Source: Argopecten irradians (lineage: Eukaryota; Mollusca; Bivalvia; Pectinida; Pectinidae). From it: a stretch of DNA of 64,000 nt. Positions 23,401 to 32,898 of the stretch are shown here, in pieces. The stretch spans positions 34,772,679-34,836,678 of the forward strand of contig NC_091143.1 in the NCBI RefSeq assembly GCF_041381155.1, read 5' to 3'. Each line of letters opens with the position of its first letter. Position 1 is the stretch's first letter. The translations under genes and the position numbers were made by a program. Below the pieces are notes generated by a model. It was not told the DNA's origin and did not search any database. It saw only the letters and a program-made list of their open reading frames with translations.

Positions 23401-25594
23401 CTAATGATTCACCGAGATACCGTGCCAGCATCGGTTTGCTTCTGATCTTCTTCCCATCAGGACTGCCATTATGAAAAACAAGAAATATACATTATCATAT
23501 ATTTGGAGATGTAGTTTAATTTGTCTAACATGAAATACTTTACTCAACAATTAAAGTGTTGTTATATCGCAATTATTGGAGATACAAAAATAGCGCCAAT
23601 AATTGTAATTTAATCATTGTAATCCTTCATAGGGCTGCCACCATACGGCAGAAACGTACCACGATATACATCGTATTGTGCTGTATTGTGATATGTATTG
23701 TAATATTTTGACCTTAACATAAATGGTGTTTATTTTGTTTACATATTCCATAATAAAATGAAACTTTACATTATACAAACATACTTATAATCATGTTAAT
23801 TCTTTTTAATCGTGTTGCTGAGTAACAATAAAGCTATGCTACAGACCATTGCGACCTTGATGAGAGTAGTGCTAGAATGGGTAACCCGATAATCGGTTCA
23901 TGGTTCAGTTTCAGCTTGTATCCGGTTAGCATTTTAGCTATCCGATAATAACCGCCATATCAATTTCGTACGGCAGAAATACTACTCATAGTAATGAAAT
24001 TCTTGTAATAACGATCGTCTTCACATATAGTATAAAGTATACATGCTTTCAGAAGCGCAATTTTGTAATGAAATTAAAAGTGCTATGACAACAGGTGTCA
24101 CTTGGCTTCTATGCAAAAGTTCAAGTGAGCGTGATATGCGCAAGTGCCATGTGCAAAAGAAACCATGTACAGGAATTCGAAGTAGGCCTACTTTGACATT
24201 GTAAGTGTTTACACCGATTTCCATTCACTGACTGTACATGTCATAAATTTATTAAAAACAAAAAAAATAAATCTAAGTAACTATTTTTTGTGTTAAATGA
24301 GTGTTGCCTGAAAGATCTGAACAATTTTTATGGAATCCAGAAGAAGTATGACTAATTCATGGCATCGATGTACGACTGAAACATTACTTAAACAGCTACA
24401 AAATTGTACTGTTATCTGGTTACAGTTCGGTTAATCTGATCTGGTTAACCGGTTGGCATTTTTACTAACCGTTCCAGCACTATATGATAGTGTCTGCAAA
24501 TATTAACATATCAATTTTGAACCTTCATAACGAACAGATGCCATGGCAAAATAAGCTTATGATTGTAATTAAACTTCAAATGACCAATCCACTTGCAGTG
24601 ATGTTTTGACACATGTGTAGAAATTCGAAAACGGCTGTGGGTGATGAAACCATGCATTCACCGGGTCTTTAATGTGTACATGTTTCCAGAATTCTCCAGT
24701 TTTGTTGATCGATGCAGCGAATCAGCTTGATAAATTAATATTTCAGAAACTAGCCTAATGCCATATTGTTTATATTCAATGTCATGCAAATGTTTGAATC
24801 ACTTGAACATTATAGACGTTAGTTACAAACATTTGACCGATATCATAATCGAATGATTAAAAAAGTGACACATGGCATCATATTATCGGAAAGGAAAACA
24901 AATACGACTTGCTAGGGTTTTTTCATGACATGACCTTTTAATTATATAAAATCAATGGATTTATGATACTAGGAAAGAATATCTCAAAAACCGGTGCAGA
25001 TGAACTGTATTGCGGTACAATATTTGTTTACAGTGCATTGCAATGTACCGGTTTATCTGTATTTACCACAGCAGCCCTAATCCTTCAATTGTTATATTAC
25101 ATAAAGTAGTTAATACTCATATTTATTATTATTTACTTATTGTTATTTATAGTCATTAATTAGAAGTTAGTGATACTTTTCATATATAAATTGTTAGCTT
25201 GAGTTGTAAAGTGTGGACCATTTTTATCAAACTAACAAATATCGGTCAGGCCTAATTTACTTTGGGCCGATTGGATTTTAAATGGGATCTATCGGTGTAG
25301 ACGTACTTCCATTCCCAGCAAGAGCCTTATGCGCCAATTTTAAATGCTATCGTTAATGCGAATTCGCATGTTAAAGAATAATAGAACTATTACTTTATCA
25401 GCACGTTTTCACTTGGCCAGCTTGCATTTTTTTTATTTCATTTTTATCAGCATTGTCGGCTTATCTACATCGCGTTACCTGTAATAATACACATCGGTTT
25501 TACCAACTGATAAACCCGATTTCCTTACGACCTCTTCTCTCTTCCAACCTGACGGCAACCCGCCACAGTTGGATCTGCGCTTCTCAAGTTCCAT
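14422..25594 (-). CDS. MBD2/3: Methyl-CpG-binding domain protein 2/3, six coding exons
   Basis: Reader of methylated CpG and, in animals, a subunit of the NuRD chromatin-remodelling/deacetylase complex. Exons in transcript order: 25479-25594, 23344-23462, 20605-20747, 19645-19735, 15989-16143, 14422-14517. Phases match at every junction, giving 720 nt (239 residues), slightly shorter than vertebrate MBD3. The MBD spans about residues 12-70: LPSGWKREEVVRKSGLS, then DVYYYSPDGKKIRSKP and LARYLG. K32 and Y36 sit where vertebrate MBD2 has K and Y and MBD3 has H and F, so methyl-CpG binding is expected. Exon 3 has LPIRQTASIFKQPVT and exon 4 QLFWEKRL, both hallmarks of the MBD2/3 middle region. Exon 5 matches the family's GVGP...ITGQ segment. 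The last exon has SEDDIRRQETKVMEARRKLQ, the coiled coil that in MBD2 binds p66/GATAD2. The acceptor before exon 3 has a poor pyrimidine tract. The ~11 kb length is mostly repeats in introns. Confidence 0.93.
15053..15773. mobile_element. Longer member of the fold-back MITE family (MBD2/3 intron 5)
   Basis: It begins AATCCTCGATTTCCCAGGGG and GTTGCTATTACTGTCG. It ends AATAGTAATAGTAGCCCCAG and GAATATCGAGGATT, an inverted match. Just inside, ACACCCCTGGAACATGTCATAG corresponds to the other copies' ACACCCCTGGACTATCTCATAG. It spans about 720 bp with no coding frame. Confidence 0.6.
16393..18357 (+). mobile_element. Pearl-like element with ~11 tandem 157-bp units (MBD2/3 intron 4)
   Basis: The left end, AAGAGGCCCAGAGGGCCTGT then ATCGCTCACCTGG, occurs twice 83 bp apart (16395 and 16478). 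The core has about 11 units with CCCTATAAGGATGCTACC near 16769, 16925, 17083, 17240, 17410, 17569, 17726, 17887, 18045 and 18206. Each unit carries TTTTGACCCCGCCCCTCAGG and a GGGGGTCAGCCCCATCA hairpin. The right end is an ACGG microsatellite (18274-18305) followed by GGTCCTTCGGACCAGGTGAG. CTCACCTGG and CCAGGTGAG are inverted at the two ends. This layout matches the bivalve pearl family (tandem core plus ACGG-type microsatellite), which is often related to non-autonomous Helitron-like elements; the exact class is inferred. Confidence 0.75.
18358..19371 (+). mobile_element. Second pearl-like unit, head-to-tail with the first
   Basis: It starts directly after the right end of the previous element, with AATTAGTAAAATTGACTCC matching the first core at 16560, and lacks the AAGAGGCCCAGAGG left end. 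About six core units follow (near 18415, 18577, 18735, 18908, 19072, 19229). The same right end follows: GACGGACGGAC, GACGGACGCCACGG, then GGTCCTTCGGACCAGGTGAG. A G-rich run lies at about 18853-18871. Confidence 0.7.
20077..20438. mobile_element. MITE with 14-bp perfect terminal inverted repeats (MBD2/3 intron 3)
   Basis: CAGTGTTTTTCCTG at the left and CAGGAAAAACACTG at the right are exact reverse complements. TTTTC flanks both sides as a possible short target duplication. The 362-bp body has no coding frame. The terminus resembles hAT-type ends, but an 8-bp duplication is not evident. Confidence 0.65.
21050..21410 (+). mobile_element. Short pearl-like or related element with 13-bp inverted ends
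   Basis: AGCTCGCCTATTC (21074-21086) and GAATAGGCGAGCT (21393-21405) are exact reverse complements. The left edge ACAAGAGCTGTTGGAGAACA and the right part GACGCCAACGCCGACGTGAC resemble the layout of the larger pearl-like elements nearby. An internal ACATGGAAATATGACAAATT block occurs twice (~21122 and ~21170). Confidence 0.6.
21636..21809. mobile_element. 174-bp MITE with 12-bp inverted ends and ACATC duplication
   Basis: CAGGGCAAGAAA and TTTCTTGCCCTG are exact reverse complements. ACATC lies immediately outside both ends (21631-21635 and 21810-21814). An inner CGGGCAAGTG/ACTTGCCCGG pair adds structure. It lies in MBD2/3 intron 2. Confidence 0.7.
22454..22622. mobile_element. 169-bp MITE with ACTA target duplication
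   Basis: TCAGGGGTTTCATTATC at the left mirrors GATATTGAAACCCCTGA at the right, and an inner GGCGGTAC/GTACCGCC pair adds to the arms. ACTA flanks both sides (22450-22453 and 22623-22626). Confidence 0.7.
23630..25079. mobile_element. hAT-superfamily non-autonomous DNA transposon (MBD2/3 intron 1)
   Basis: The termini TAGGGCTGC and GCAGCCCTA are inverted. They are flanked by an exact 8-bp duplication, ATCCTTCA, at 23622-23629 and 25080-25087, the target size of hAT elements. Just inside, GGCAGAAACGTACC and GTACCGGTTTATCTGTA-type sequences face each other. The 1450-bp body holds no transposase-like frame and contains a second inserted element. Confidence 0.8.
23867..24482. mobile_element. hAT-like element nested in the larger hAT element
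   Basis: TAGTGCTAGAATGGGTAAC at the left faces CTAACCGTTCCAGCACTA at the right. The flanking octamers GATGAGAG (23859-23866) and TATGATAG (24483-24490) match at six of eight positions, consistent with an old hAT target duplication. Internal ATCCGGTTAGC/GGTTAACCGGTTGGC motifs recur. Insertion order: the outer element first, then this one. Confidence 0.6.
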
Positions 25595-26942
25595 TTATAC
25601 GGTGGTCAAAATCGAGAAAGCTTTGTTTTGTCAAGACGCCATTACCGGAAATGAACCAAAGTACTGCGAAAAAGAAAATGGAAAGTTCCGATATCGAAAT
25701 ATAGTGTTCATAATATGATTATTTTACCGGATACACTCAGAGGTAAAGACAATTATTTGACTCCAATCCCAATACACAATGGTAATTTTAGGACGGTACT
25801 TATTATTCACCAAATATGCTAAATAATAAAAACATTGATATTTCGCGGATGGATATCTAAACGGCGACTCTTTTCTTCCACTTCCGGTTGTAGCAGACGA
25901 AAAGTGAACTCTTGCGGGAAATACATTTTTAGGTGAGACTGTCCATAGAACTAAATTGTTTTGGAAAAAAACTAAGGTGTAACAATTCATGATAGATCCC
26001 CTTAATATTTCACCTTTGACCCAATGGCTCTTGAATTAAACATTGTCTATTTTAAAACACAATATTAAAGCAAATGGAACTACAAATTGTACATGTAGAT
26101 AAAAGAGTAGCAAATTTTGAGTAGACCTTCTGTACAGTATAGTACAGAACGTTTATGCCAAACATTTGCAATTTCAAACGGACCATAACTAATCCTAAGT
26201 GTTCTGATTTTAATACTGGCGCTATACTAGAGTATCTCCTATGTATAACCAGGAGAGGAGAAAATGTAGACCGGGGCTAAAAACCGGGGACCTCTTACCA
26301 CTACTACCACGGAGCTCCCTGGTCACCGATGATCGACCCAGGTTAATTCCACCATATTCCTCTCTCATTTTTCAAAGTCTTCATCCCCGAAGACAAGATT
26401 CAAGAAATACAATACCCTGTATTTTTACTGACAAGTTTGTTATATAACACGAGAGGGAAATGAAGTGGCCAGACCAAGACTTTAACCCGAGACCTCCGGA
26501 CACTGAGCCAAATGCTGTACTAGCGCTGGTCAACGATGATCGACCTAGTCCAATACCGCCACATATATATATACAATGTATGTAGTAAGATCGTCATAAA
26601 ATTCAGACTATTATATATGTACATTCTGTTAATCTAGTGTTGGTAGCCCGATGTCAGAAGCATGTTCTGATATGTGCTCTTGCGCTGGTATATTGAATAC
26701 AAAACATCTATTTGTCATTATGTCAATGACTGGGTACCCAATGTATACACACTATACAAAAAATATATCCCAGGTTTTAACCCTGATCTGGCTGCTTACA
26801 TCTCTCTCTCCTCTAAACCTAAACTATTCCAATTAATCTCTTCTTAAAACATCCATATTAACTGATTTGAAATCTCCATTTTTGAAATTATGCTAAGCAT
26901 ATATTTATTTCTTTATATAATTTGCACCTGTTCAGATTTGTC
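25595..26942. other. Intergenic region between head-to-head MBD2/3 and BRCT-like genes
   Basis: About 1.35 kb between the two coding starts. It should hold the MBD2/3 promoter and that of the BRCT-like gene, so a shared or bidirectional promoter is possible. No clear core promoter motif is seen. A pair of tRNA-like repeat segments lies at 26240-26560. Confidence 0.5.
26240..26560 (-). repeat. Two related tRNA-like (SINE-type) segments
   Basis: AACCGGGGACCTCTTACCAC, then GGTCACCGATGATCGACCCAGG (26275-26342), resembles AACCCGAGACCTCCGGACAC, then GGTCAACGATGATCGACCTAG (26483-26550). Reversed, the GGTCTCGGGTT-type block looks like a tRNA B box, so these may be old tRNA-derived SINE pieces. No full tRNA fold could be drawn. 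Confidence 0.35.
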
Positions 26943-29900
26943 ATGCATGGTACCGGTGATGCAGGAACGTCACAGCTGTTCCAAGGACAAACAGCATGGT
27001 TTTCTTCTAGTGTTTCGAGCAGAAACATCAAACTTTGGAGTGAGTATGATTTCTCATTTGTTTGCAGAATCATTCTGAATGGTTTTATAATTAATTGATT
27101 TAAAAGATAATGAAATATTTATAGTACCAGTATGCAATATTGTATCTTTATCAATATCTATAATAAATTATAACATATTTAGTAGAATCTATATTGGATA
27201 ACAGCTAGTTGAAACTAATTAATATATGTCATAGTATTACAGTGTGATTAGACCTTCATTCATATTTAATGAGTCAGGTTTCATTAGTGAAAGTAAAAAA
27301 AATATAATTAGAATTTTATTAATATTACATACAATGACACAATAAATATTCTTAATATGTTTTACTGTCTTGCAGAAGAGCATGGAGGATTGATAGTAGG
27401 AATTGAACATGCTCAGTTTGTGTTTAGTGAAGATGAAGAGGCAGAGGATACAAAACAGTAAGCAATTACGTTAACTTAACTTCAATATCTCAATGTTAAC
27501 TGATTCACTGTCACTCTAGTGCTAGGTTGATGCTAGATGACATGGATAGTTTTGAAGACATGTCCTGTTTTGTTTAGAGTTAACCATTCCTGGCATATAA
27601 TATAATATAATTTATCACATAATCCACCGGATATCCAGTGATTTTGCCCGTTTAATATTTTTGCGTATGTCACTAGTGTAATATGACCTGGAGCGATTTT
27701 TATTGGCTGGAAATCCATTGTGACGTCTGACAGAAACAATACAATGACGTCAGGAAAAGTGACGTGACGTCAGAATTATGAGGACGGCGGGAGAGAATGG
27801 CGTCCAAGGCTCTCAAAAATAAAAACTTCTTTGACTCGTTTCATAAAATCTCATATGAAATGATCACTCATGTACATATGTAAGATCCTATATATATAAT
27901 ATTTTCTATATCTATGGTATGATTGTAAAATCTTTTTCTCTAAATTGACTTAAAAATTTTTTTCCCAATATCTTATTTGATTAGTTTGGCTTTGAATTGG
28001 AAATGGTCACAGAAATGAAGGTTCTGGATTTCACACTTAAAGATCTTTTTCATAATTCAGGATTTTCAGCAGTGAGGCTTACATTGATGAGCATCTTGCT
28101 GTATTTCATGCAAAGTATGTGTCTGATGCTGTTAAACAGAGTGACGGTACTAAAATACCACTGGGGGACTACTTTCTACCACCTAAGGATATACAACAGT
28201 GTAAGTCTCCCTGTCCTTCCATAATGAATGTAACGTAAAACAATTGTTTAAACTGAATGTAACTGGTACCAGCATAAAGACAGATTTCAGATTATACAGG
28301 TTTTAATTACTTCAAGTAAAGAAGGAAAATGTACATACAATTAAGTCAGAATAGATAGTGATCCAGATTAGCTAAGGACTGATTTTCACAGGTCATACAT
28401 AACTGTATACAAATTTATGTTGCAGTTATTTAGTAATTGACATAAAGTAATTGACATAAAGTTATATGGCTAGTACTGAGATCCTTTTAAAACTCTTTCA
28501 AGTTCCATCAGTGGCATTCAGAGTTAAACCTTGTCTGTAATGGTAAATGGTTTTTTTGATTATTCAAAAATGCAAGATGGCCGCCACTTTTAAAACCTAT
28601 ATTTTTGATGCTGTCTTTTTCAGTTTTACCATATCATATTTGGACTAATTAATCTTCATGGGAATCAATATTGTACTTTTGTAATTTCAGTACCACTGCT
28701 TTGTATAGGTGAGTTCTGTGTAGCAATTAAGGTACAATTGTATGTGTAAATCAGTTCACCATTGATATAGGCCTATTTCGTGTCTTATCACCGATGTTTT
28801 TCAAATATTGTTTATTGGAACAATTTTATTTGTTTCAAACGTTATTGAGGAGATTTGTAATTTTTCTATTATTATAGTTATCAAAAAGCAGATGAAATTT
28901 AAATGGGATAAAGAAAGTGAAAGTAACAAGGATGATGACTCAACGCCAGATAAAGAGGTAATTGTTTATTTTCAAAGATAAATGCAGCATTGGTATTTTA
29001 AAACTTTGGTGTATTATTGTAAAATAGAATTATATTTTAGAATTTTGAGATTTTTAAGAGAAAAAAATTCTTATTTCCACTTTGATATAAAATACCTATT
29101 AATCATTTATCATTAGTATTGGTATTAGAAATTCAAGTTACAATATATATATCCACGTTCTAGGGAGATGAAAACGAAGATCAAGTCATGGAAAACTGCA
29201 GTCGACATAGCAACATAATTCAATTTGATGGTGAAGGTTTGTATATTGAGTGTTTTGGTTACAAATAGATGTAAAAATTGAAAGCAGATTTGAATTATTA
29301 AGACATTGTCTGCAATTTCTGGAAATATAGGTAAAAAAATAATACCAGATCTGAAAAATTATTTATTACTCAGGTTGGTCGATACTACCTGTCTGACACT
29401 TTTTTCTGAATACCGGGGGGTAGTACAATGTTAAAAGCTCCAAGAAATGTCAACCAATATTTCCTCAAACTTTAAATGAAGATGAAATGCCTAATAATTC
29501 TACAAAGTTTTTAGCTCACCTGGCCCAAAGGGCCGGTGAGCTTATGTCACGGCGCGGCGTCCGTCGTCCTTCGTCCGTCCGTCTGTCCGTCCGTCTGTCC
29601 GTCAACATTTCCTTTAAATCGCTACTAGTCATAAAGTTCTGCATGGATTGTAACCAAATTTGGCCACAAATATCCTTGGGGGAAGGAGACCAGAACTTGT
29701 ATAAATTTTGGCTCTGACCCCCCGGGGGCAGGAGGGGCGGGGCCCAATAGGGGAAATAGAGGTAAATCCTTTAAATCGCTACTTGTCCTAGAGTTCTGCA
29801 TGGAATGTAACCAAATTTGGCCAAAAGTATCCTTGGGGGAAGGGGAACAAAACTTGTATAACTTTTAGCTCTGACCCCCTAGGGGCAGGAGGATGGGGCC

Positions 29901-30878
29901 CAATAAGGGAAATAGAGGTTAATCCTTTAAATCGCTACTAGTCATAGAGTTCTGCATGGATTGTAACCAAATTTAGCTACAAACATCCTTTGGGGAAGGG
30001 GAACAGAACTTGTATAAATTTTGGCTCTGACCCCCCAGGGACAGGACGGATGGGGCCCAATAGGGGAAATAGAGGTTAATCCTATAATCGCTACTTGTCC
30101 TAGAGTTCTGCTTGGATTGTGACCAATTTTGACCACAAACATCCTTGGAGGAAGGGGAACAGAACTTGTTTAAATATTGGCTCTGATCCCCTGGGGGCAG
30201 GAGGGGTTGGGCCCAATAGGGATTTAGAGGTAAATATTCAAATTCCTTCAGAAAAGAAACAATGAACCTGTATTCAGAACATTACTTGGCATTACAAACC
30301 AGGTGAGCGATACAGGCCCTCTGGGCCTCTTGTTTATTTAACAATATTCAGTGGAGTTATGCCCTTTATTTACTAAAAATTTCATTTTCTACTAAACAAA
30401 ATAAAAAAAAATAATCTAAAATTTCTTCCAGCTCAGCATTTTGCTTTTATTGTTTAGAAACTCCATCAAGTTCATAATCAGATAAACACGATATAAAGCT
30501 AGTATATTAAATTAGTAATCTGAAATAAAAGGCCACATTAAATTCAAATCAAAATAAAAAATTGTTTCTATATAACTATATAAATAGCTATTTGTTTCTT
30601 GAATTATTTCCATCAAGTTCGATTTTCACATCCAGCAGATGTACATAATTTGGCAGATCGAGTTATAGCCCCTTGATTTTTCTTAACAAACACCAGGCCA
30701 TTTTGTCATTTGTTTTTCCTCAAGTTGCTGGTAACACATCCTGAAATTACATCTTGTTTCAGATTATGTAGACATCCAAGGTTTAGCTAAAATAAGTGGA
30801 CCAATTACCAATTTTATTCCTGGAGAAAATGGTTGTGAAATAAGACTTAAGAACAAAAAGACTAAGCCTAGAATGTGA
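26943..30878 (+). CDS. Small protein with a probable single BRCT-like domain, six coding exons
   Basis: I cannot name this gene. Exons 26943-27039, 27376-27457, 28061-28200, 28878-28957, 29164-29236 and 30763-30878 have GT-AG borders and matching phases, giving 588 nt (195 residues). Residues ~8-105 look like a BRCT fold: LFQGQTAWFSSSVS, then LWKEHGGLIVG, a short acidic loop, then YIDEHLAVFHAKYVSDAVKQ and IPLGDYFLPP. The pattern (hydrophobic strand, HGG turn, YV.D.V..., L.DY.L) resembles the N-terminal BRCT of Rap1/TERF2IP, but the rest does not match that ~400-residue protein. Residues ~110-165 are charged and probably disordered; the C-terminus is basic (RLKNKKTKPRM). The ATG at 26943 sits just after a usable acceptor (TTCAG at 26932-26936), so an upstream exon may exist. 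Exon 6 ends inside a 67-bp repeat array. BRCT proteins usually act in DNA repair or chromatin; function here is unproven. Confidence 0.7.
29509..30333 (-). mobile_element. Reverse-oriented pearl-like element (intron 5 of the BRCT-like gene)
   Basis: It is read on the minus strand. Its right end is at the left here: TTAGCTCACCTGGCCCAAAG, then a CCGTCCGTC microsatellite (29566-29603). The core has about four units of ~145 bp with TTTAAATCGCTACT, GTTCTGCATGGATTGTAACC, ATCCTTGGGGGAAGG and CTCTGACCCCC near 29620, 29768, 29932 and 30088. It ends CCAGGTGAGCGATACAGGCC, then CTCTGGGCCTCTTG, the reverse complement of the left end of the element at 16393. Confidence 0.75.
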
Positions 30879-31482
30879 CATTATCCCTGGAGAAAGTGGT
30901 TGTAAAATAAGACTTAAACAAAAAGACTATGCCTAGAAAGTGACATTATTCCTGGAGAAAATGGTTGTGAAATAAGACTTAAGAACAAAAAGACTAAGCC
31001 TAGAAAGTGACATTATTCCTGGAGAAAATGGTTGTGAAATAAGACTTAAGAACAAAAAGACTAAGCCTAGAAAGTGACATTATTCCTGGAGAAAATGGTT
31101 GTGAAATAAGACTTAAGAACAAAAAGACTAAGCCTAGAAATTGACATTATTCCTGGAGAAAATGGTTGTGAAATAAGACTTAAGAACAAAAAGACTAAGC
31201 CTAGAAATTGACATTATTCCTGGAGAAAATGGTTGTGAAATAAGACTTAAGAACAAAAAGACTAAGCCTAGAAATTGACATTATTCCTGGAGAAAATGGT
31301 TGTGAAATAAGACTTAAGAACAAAAAGACTAAGCCTAGAATGTGACATTATTCCTGGAGAAAATGGTTGTGAAATAAGACTTAAGAACAAAAAGACTAAG
31401 CCTAGAAAGTGACATTATTCCTGGAGAAAATGGTTGTGAAATAAGACTTAAGAACAAAAAGACTAAGCCTAGAATGTGACAT
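30814..31482 (+). repeat. 67-bp minisatellite, 10 copies, starting inside the last coding exon
   Basis: ATTCCTGGAG (ATCCC in copy 2) recurs at 30816, 30883, 30948, 31015, 31082, 31149, 31216, 31283, 31350 and 31417. The unit is 67 bp; copy 2 has a 2-bp deletion. Copy 1 is coding (residues FIPGENGCEI to KPRM and the stop). The other nine are in the 3' UTR. Copies 3-10 are nearly identical, so expansion was recent. As 67 is not a multiple of three, the copies cannot form one extended reading frame. Confidence 0.9.
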
Positions 31483-31678
31483 AGTTGATGGCTATAGAAA
31501 CTAAAATGGTGTGATTATTTATGGGGACTGAAATGGCAGAAAAAGTATGCCATAAAAGTATTATTATTGCTGCTTTATGATATTTTGAAAACAATCTGAT
31601 GATATTTATATATATATATATATTGTACATATTTTTGATTTTGAATTGCTGATCATGTTCTGACTACGTTCAATTGTT

Positions 31679-31727
31679 TGTTTGGCACTATATAATATGG
31701 TATTTCCATATTATATAGTGCCAAACA
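31679..31727. repeat. Perfect 22-bp-arm hairpin
   Basis: TGTTTGGCACTATATAATAT (then GG) and its exact reverse complement are separated by the five bases TATTT. It lies about 200 bases after the minisatellite, in the likely 3' UTR of the BRCT-like gene. It could be a tiny MITE remnant or an RNA stem-loop. Confidence 0.8.
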
Positions 31728-32428
31728 TACTGTTATTTATATATACTCCATATTTATTATACTAAAACATATTAGAGAGAACTGTAAAAAAATTAAATAA
31801 ATTACAAAATAAATTAATGTATTCGAGATTAGAAATGTCTTTTTATGTTTATAAATAGAAATTAAGTTGTGTACATGTTTGAATTAAAAAATAATGGTTT
31901 TTGTTGGATAGCATCTTAAGTGTTTTTGTATAATGTACAACACAAAAACTCCACATTTCATATAAGTATTTTTTTTATTTATTGACTTCTTTTATTCATA
32001 CAAGTTATCTGTAAAATTTCATCATACTTACTATTCTCTAAATTAATATTCTGAATCACACACAATTAATGCACACCGATCATGGTTTTCAAAATGTATA
32101 CACTACATTGTATAGGAAATAGAGTAACATGTACAATGTACAGGATAAGAAATGTTCATTTCGCCTAAATTTCAAGTACAAATACTCTCAGATCTTAAAT
32201 TTTCCATTAAAAATATGCATTGTTCATAATATTCAATGTTTTTGTATTATAATTATAAATTTTTGTTGTTAATTTTTCTGAATTTTTTTTCTCTAGATTC
32301 TGTTTAGAATTATCGCTAAATGCCATTGAAAGTTTATATCTCTATAGAGAAAATACATAATCAAAACTTTTGTTTCTTGAAAAAGTTCTTTTGTAATAAC
32401 CATTGTTTTACTATAAGTGATTTGGCTA

Positions 32429-32898
32429 TAATCAATGTGTAAATAAATCCATGTTATATCTAATGTAGAAATCAGACTAGAAGTGATACCTAGAATGTGA
32501 AATACCGGTATGGCAATTTTGATAAAAAGATGATAAAGACTATATTACTTACAAATGTAACTATAATATTTTACATCATTAATATCACATGAGTACTCAA
32601 ATCACAGATTTAGCATTAATGTACAGCTGTAGTATTATATCACAAAAAGTTCAACTGAGACCTTCAGTGCACAGGAGCACCTGGACTTGGCATGAAGTTC
32701 CCTATCAAAGATATATACTATACTTTCCTGAAGAGGTGTCATTAGACGGCGTAAGTGCAAGTGGAAGTTTGTTGCCAAGGTTTTTTTTAAATTTACATAT
32801 TGAAAAAGATTATTTGTCATAATTGTTGTGATTTTTCTATAATTGCTTATTATCAATGTGTAAATAAATCCATCTTTTATCTATTAAATGTAGAAATT
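32429..32898 (+). repeat. Pair of ~45-bp direct repeats
   Basis: ATCAATGTGTAAATAAATCC, AT, TTATCTA and AATGTAGAAAT occur at 32429-32472 and again at 32850-32898 with small gaps. They may mark the ends of a local duplication or a decayed element. Confidence 0.45.

Noticed and set aside
25453-25704. 83-residue plus-strand frame
   Set aside because: It is antisense to MBD2/3 exon 1, whose minus-strand translation clearly matches the MBD family.
26240-26560. tRNA genes
   Set aside because: Only B-box-like blocks are visible; no cloverleaf could be drawn, so it is listed only as a SINE-like repeat.
30814-31482. Regular repeat array considered as CRISPR
   Set aside because: Units are contiguous 67-bp copies with no unique spacers, in a eukaryotic gene; it is a minisatellite.
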